Shown: positions 61,060 through 64,000 of the stretch, piece by piece
How the letters are laid out: every line of letters starts with the position of its first letter
Numbering within the stretch: position 1 is the stretch's first letter
Source: CAWELS01 sp964468205
GTDB taxonomy: Bacteria; Acidobacteriota; Terriglobia; Bryobacterales; Bryobacteraceae
Direction of reading: 5' to 3'
Assembly (NCBI GenBank): GCA_964468205.1
Contig: CAYXVG010000029.1
Coordinates: 1 to 64,000 of the forward strand
Length of the DNA: 64,000 nt
The notes under the pieces: model-generated
Database searches by the model: none
What the model saw: only the letters and a program-made list of their open reading frames with translations
Told to the model about the DNA's origin: nothing
Position numbers and translations under genes: made by a program

Positions 61060-64000
61060 TCAGTAGTACAACTTCAATCCGAACTGAATAATGCGTGCCC
61101 GCTCGGCGCCGGTAATGGTGCCGAAGTTGGCGTTACCGAAGGTGGTTGCCGGGTTGCCGAAGTTCACCTGGTTGAGTGCGTTGAACATCTCCGTCCGGAA
61201 CTGCAGCTTGAACCGCTCTGTAAGCTGGAAATCTTTCAGGATCGAGAGGTCCCAGGTGTGTAGCGGAGGCCCGAAGTTATCCGGCAGGAACCGTCCGACG
61301 TTGCCGAACGTGTACTGCGGCGCGTCCACGAAGGCAGCCGGATTGAACCAGCCGTAGATCCGCTCCTTCGTCGAACCCTCGGTGGCGCTCGAAATACCGG
61401 TCGAGTTCGGCCGCTGTCCGCCTCCCATGGAAGCCGTCGTGTTCGACCGCGAACCGATCGAAATCGGCGTGCCGGACTGGATGGACGCAATCCCGTTCAC
61501 TATCCACCCCCCGGCCACATGGTTCACCCAGCCGCCCTGGTTCAGCATCTGTTTGCCCTGGCCGAACGGCAGCTCCCACTGGAAGTTGAACGCCAGCACG
61601 TGCGGTACGTGAATCGCCGAAAGGGAACGGTCCAGGAACTTCTTGTTGTTGTTGGTATAGCCCGGGTTCTGGTCGCCCAAGAAGCCGGCCACCGACGAGA
61701 CGTCATCGATTGCTTTCGACCACGTGTACGCTACCAGGAACTGTAGCCCGCTAGAGTAACGTTTCCGGAACTTGGTCTGCAACGCATGATAGCTCGAGTG
61801 CGCCTGCGCGCCCCATACTTGTGTCATGCCAGTCAGCCACGGGAACGGACGGATTAACTGCCCGTAGGTGGTCGTCTTCTTCCCGATGCTGGACGTTGCC
61901 GGCAACACCCCGAAGAACGGGTTGTTCACCGTCTGTGAAAGCTGGGAACCCAGCGACAAATACTCATCCGGAAGCTGGTTCCACTGCGAGTTCGCCTGCA
62001 GTTTCACCCCGCTGTTGCCAGCGTAGGCCACGTCGAACAGCATGTTATTGGCGATCTCATACTGCACGTTAAAGTTCCACTGCGCCGAGTACGGTACCCG
62101 GTCAAACCGCATGTTGCCGTTGATGCCCTGGCCGACAAACGTGAGCAAGCCGTTCTGGCCGTTCTCGGGCGCGTTGAAACCGTCCGGGAAGGGATCCTGG
62201 ATGTTCGTAAATGGGGTGCGGCCGCCATCGATCGAGGATGTGTAAGGCGTAATCGCGTTGAAGCCCAGGGCGCCCGCGTTCGTCGCGTTCGGGCCAAAGC
62301 CGGTCGTAGGGGCGTAGAATATGCCGATACCGGATCGCAATACCAGCCGGTCCGTGAGCTTGTAGGCGAGGCCAATGCGCGGAGCGAAGTTATTCCAGTC
62401 CTTATCCTTGATCCCTCGCGGCGCGCCCGGCGTCCGTGAACCCGCAAACACGATCCCGCCCTGGAACGGTCCCAGCGGCGGAGCCTCCAGTGGAATCTGA
62501 GCTTCGGTGTCAAACCAACTCGCCCGGTCAAACCGCTCCGTCTGCGGGAAGTCTATGTCCCACCGCAGGCCGAGGTTCAAGGTCAGGCGGTTGTTCACCC
62601 GCCAGTCGTCCTGAAGATAAAGAGCCGTGTACTTTACTTGAAGCGCCAAAATGGGTTCGCTCCGGATCTGCCCGCTCGCGGGCAGCCCCAGCAACATCGA
62701 CGCCACGCCGTCGCCGCCGCCGCTCTTGTTGAACACCTTCCGCGTCCATCCGTCATTGAATGTGTAAGTTCCAGATGGGTTGTTTGGCCGGGAGTTCGAG
62801 ACGCGGTTCAAACGGTAGACACCGCCCAGTTTAATCGTGTGGCTGCCGATGAGCCTCGAGGCGTCGCCAGTCCACGTATGCGTTTCAAACTTATTGCCGA
62901 TGATGTAGGAGCTCTCCGGACCCATCCGCTGGTATCCCTGCACGTTGATGGTCGGAAACAGCGGAAACTGCGCTGCCGCGTCCACGTAGCTCGGGAAACC
63001 GAGTTCGCTCGGCAGTGGCGTGTACTCCTCGCGCGGCCAGCGCGGGTTCGCGTGGTAGGCGTAGCCATAGTTGCCGTGTAGAATCCACCCGCGGAACATA
63101 TATGTGTCGTCCAGCGTGACGCTGCGATTCCTACCGCCCGCGAATCCGGGTGTCGGTGCGGCCGCCGTTCCGAACGTATCCGCCTGCGTCGTCAGGTCCT
63201 GATCGTAGGAGAACCTCCCGAAAAGATTCTGCCGGTCCGAAATACGGCGGTCGATCTTCGTCGAAACTGAGTTCCGGGTTGCCCGGCTGCCCGACTGGGT
63301 GAAGTAGTTGTTAATCACCCCGGCTTTGTTTGCCCGCGGGTAGAACGAGAGCAGGTTCTTGCCGAGCGCGTTCTGCTGCGAACCGGGGATGATATTCCCC
63401 GCGAATGGCGATCGCTCGCCGTTGCTCTGGATTGTCGCGGGATCGTAGATCACGTTCTTGATCTCACTGAAGTCCCCCTGCTGCATCTTGTCCGTCGGCA
63501 CTGTAAGCGTCGCCGAGCCCGGGTTCACCGTCCGGCGGCCCTCATAGTTCACAAAGAAGAACGTCGTCTGCCGCGACGGCGTCAGCGGCCCGCCCGCGGT
63601 CGCCCCAAACTGATTAAAGCGGAACGGCGCCTTCCCTCTTCCGTTCAAATTGTTGAAAAACCCGTTGGCGTCGACCTTATCGTTCCGCAGAAACTCGTAC
63701 ACCACGCCGTGAAAATCGCTGGTACCCGAACGGTGCACCATGTTCACCACCGCGCCACCCGTCCGGCCGTACTCCGCCGACAGGCTGTTGGTCTGCACCT
63801 TAAACTCCTGCACCGCATCTGGTGATGGCACGTACGCCGGCTGGTTGTAGCCCATCACTTCTTGCGGCGAGCCGTCGAGCATGATCGAGCTCGAAACATT
63901 CCGCCCGCCATTGGCCGAGAAGCCGTTCGAACCGATGCTGCCCGATCCCGACGTCTGGTTCCGGTACGCCGAGTTTGTTGTGATGCCCGGCGTCAGCGCC
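61060..64000 (-). CDS. Oar-like TonB-dependent receptor, C-terminal part (continues past the right edge)
   Basis: The frame is open from the right edge, where it reads SAYRNQTSGSGSIGSNGF, through the plug region (PSPDAVQEFKVQTNSLSAEY, GRTGGAVVNMVHRSGTSDFHG) to a stop at 61060; at least 979 residues. The many beta-strands end in the outer-membrane C-terminus FGNANFGTITGAERARIIQF with a final aromatic residue (LKLYY). From family knowledge the missing N-terminus should hold a signal peptide and a carboxypeptidase-regulatory domain. It would import large or carbohydrate ligands with TonB energy. An internal ATG at 63882 is not the true start. Confidence 0.93.
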   Translation of the reverse strand, partial: ALTPGITTNSAYRNQTSGSGSIGSNGFSANGGRNVSSSIMLDGSPQEVMGYNQPAYVPSPDAVQEFKVQTNSLSAEYGRTGGAVVNMVHRSGTSDFHGVVYEFLRNDKVDANGFFNNLNGRGKAPFRFNQFGATAGGPLTPSRQTTFFFVNYEGRRTVNPGSATLTVPTDKMQQGDFSEIKNVIYDPATIQSNGERSPFAGNIIPGSQQNALGKNLLSFYPRANKAGVINNYFTQSGSRATRNSVSTKIDRRISDRQNLFGRFSYDQDLTTQADTFGTAAAPTPGFAGGRNRSVTLDDTYMFRGWILHGNYGYAYHANPRWPREEYTPLPSELGFPSYVDAAAQFPLFPTINVQGYQRMGPESSYIIGNKFETHTWTGDASRLIGSHTIKLGGVYRLNRVSNSRPNNPSGTYTFNDGWTRKVFNKSGGGDGVASMLLGLPASGQIRSEPILALQVKYTALYLQDDWRVNNRLTLNLGLRWDIDFPQTERFDRASWFDTEAQIPLEAPPLGPFQGGIVFAGSRTPGAPRGIKDKDWNNFAPRIGLAYKLTDRLVLRSGIGIFYAPTTGFGPNATNAGALGFNAITPYTSSIDGGRTPFTNIQDPFPDGFNAPENGQNGLLTFVGQGINGNMRFDRVPYSAQWNFNVQYEIANNMLFDVAYAGNSGVKLQANSQWNQLPDEYLSLGSQLSQTVNNPFFGVLPATSSIGKKTTTYGQLIRPFPWLTGMTQVWGAQAHSSYHALQTKFRKRYSSGLQFLVAYTWSKAIDDVSSVAGFLGDQNPGYTNNNKKFLDRSLSAIHVPHVLAFNFQWELPFGQGKQMLNQGGWVNHVAGGWIVNGIASIQSGTPISIGSRSNTTASMGGGQRPNSTGISSATEGSTKERIYGWFNPAAFVDAPQYTFGNVGRFLPDNFGPPLHTWDLSILKDFQLTERFKLQFRTEMFNALNQVNFGNPATTFGNANFGTITGAERARIIQFGLKLYY

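Noticed and set aside
1..64000. tRNA, rRNA, CRISPR or transposase genes
   Set aside because: I looked for T-loop-like GGTTCGA strings outside genes, regularly spaced repeats and DDE-type proteins; none was convincing. The GGTTCGA near 39044 is inside a protein gene.

Overview
The window looks like a chromosomal segment of an Acidobacteriota bacterium, probably of the Solibacter/Bryobacterales type. This rests on gene content and base composition, not on a phylogenetic marker search. The DNA is GC-rich with strong G/C preference at third codon positions. The gene set includes many S1-family sulfatases, Tat-exported Gfo/Idh/MocA and enolase-superfamily enzymes, FG-GAP/ASPIC surface proteins, a carboxypeptidase-regulatory-type (Oar-like) TonB receptor, and partner-switching (STAS, SpoIIE phosphatase, RsbW-like) proteins. 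I found no tRNA, rRNA, CRISPR array, transposase or phage gene.

Layout. 1-1216: a broken-looking hypothetical tail with a 22-bp direct repeat, then a two-gene operon of a mini HU-like protein and an HU-like/TIR fusion. 1229-3566: TPR protein and uvrC, divergent. 3613-6956: a divergent pair of formylglycine-type sulfatases, followed by a cluster of stem-loops. 7621-12045: EamA transporter, purple-acid-phosphatase-like enzyme, STAS protein and FHA-GAF-SpoIIE phosphatase. 12100-15854: FeS-type photolyase operon with two SDR proteins. 16009-20785: smc (with a Gly/Asn-rich insertion in its head), a zinc-ribbon membrane protein and an RsbW-like kinase. 20855-29653: SDR, Gfo/Idh/MocA, BatD-like, ASPIC/CRTAC1, TPR and PhoD-like proteins. 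29936-34201: a four-gene translationally coupled operon (zinc dehydrogenase, PfkB/IolC-like kinase, aldolase-like barrel, MFS transporter). 34225-42166: IMPase-like, URO-D-like, enolase-superfamily, CehA-like and membrane-anchored sulfatase-fold proteins. 42339-46446: the housekeeping run rplM-rpsI-rpsB-tsf-pyrH-frr. 46658-51002: TonB-like protein, glycosyltransferase, and an ABC ATPase with its HlyD-type adaptor but no permease beside it. 51217-60978: PIG-L deacetylase, enolase-superfamily enzyme, superoxide-reductase-like lipoprotein, BASS transporter, Gfo/Idh/MocA, FG-GAP protein, third formylglycine sulfatase and FAH-family hydrolase. 61060 to the right edge: C-terminal part of an Oar-like TonB-dependent receptor.

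How the parts fit. Much of the segment suits a heterotroph that desulfates and breaks down complex polysaccharides: sulfatases, TonB receptor, oxidoreductases, enolase-superfamily acid-sugar enzymes, and a sugar dehydrogenase/kinase/aldolase/importer operon. Regulation by partner switching is represented by three separate genes. The most system-like accessory element is the HU-like plus HU-TIR operon at 426-1216, which may be a TIR NADase-type defence or stress effector. Other points worth checking are an SDR in the photolyase operon that lacks the catalytic tyrosine, five tandem stem-loops at 6987-7183, a perfect 20-bp palindrome upstream of smc, and a superoxide-reductase-like protein lacking the conserved Glu-Lys pair before its first iron ligand.
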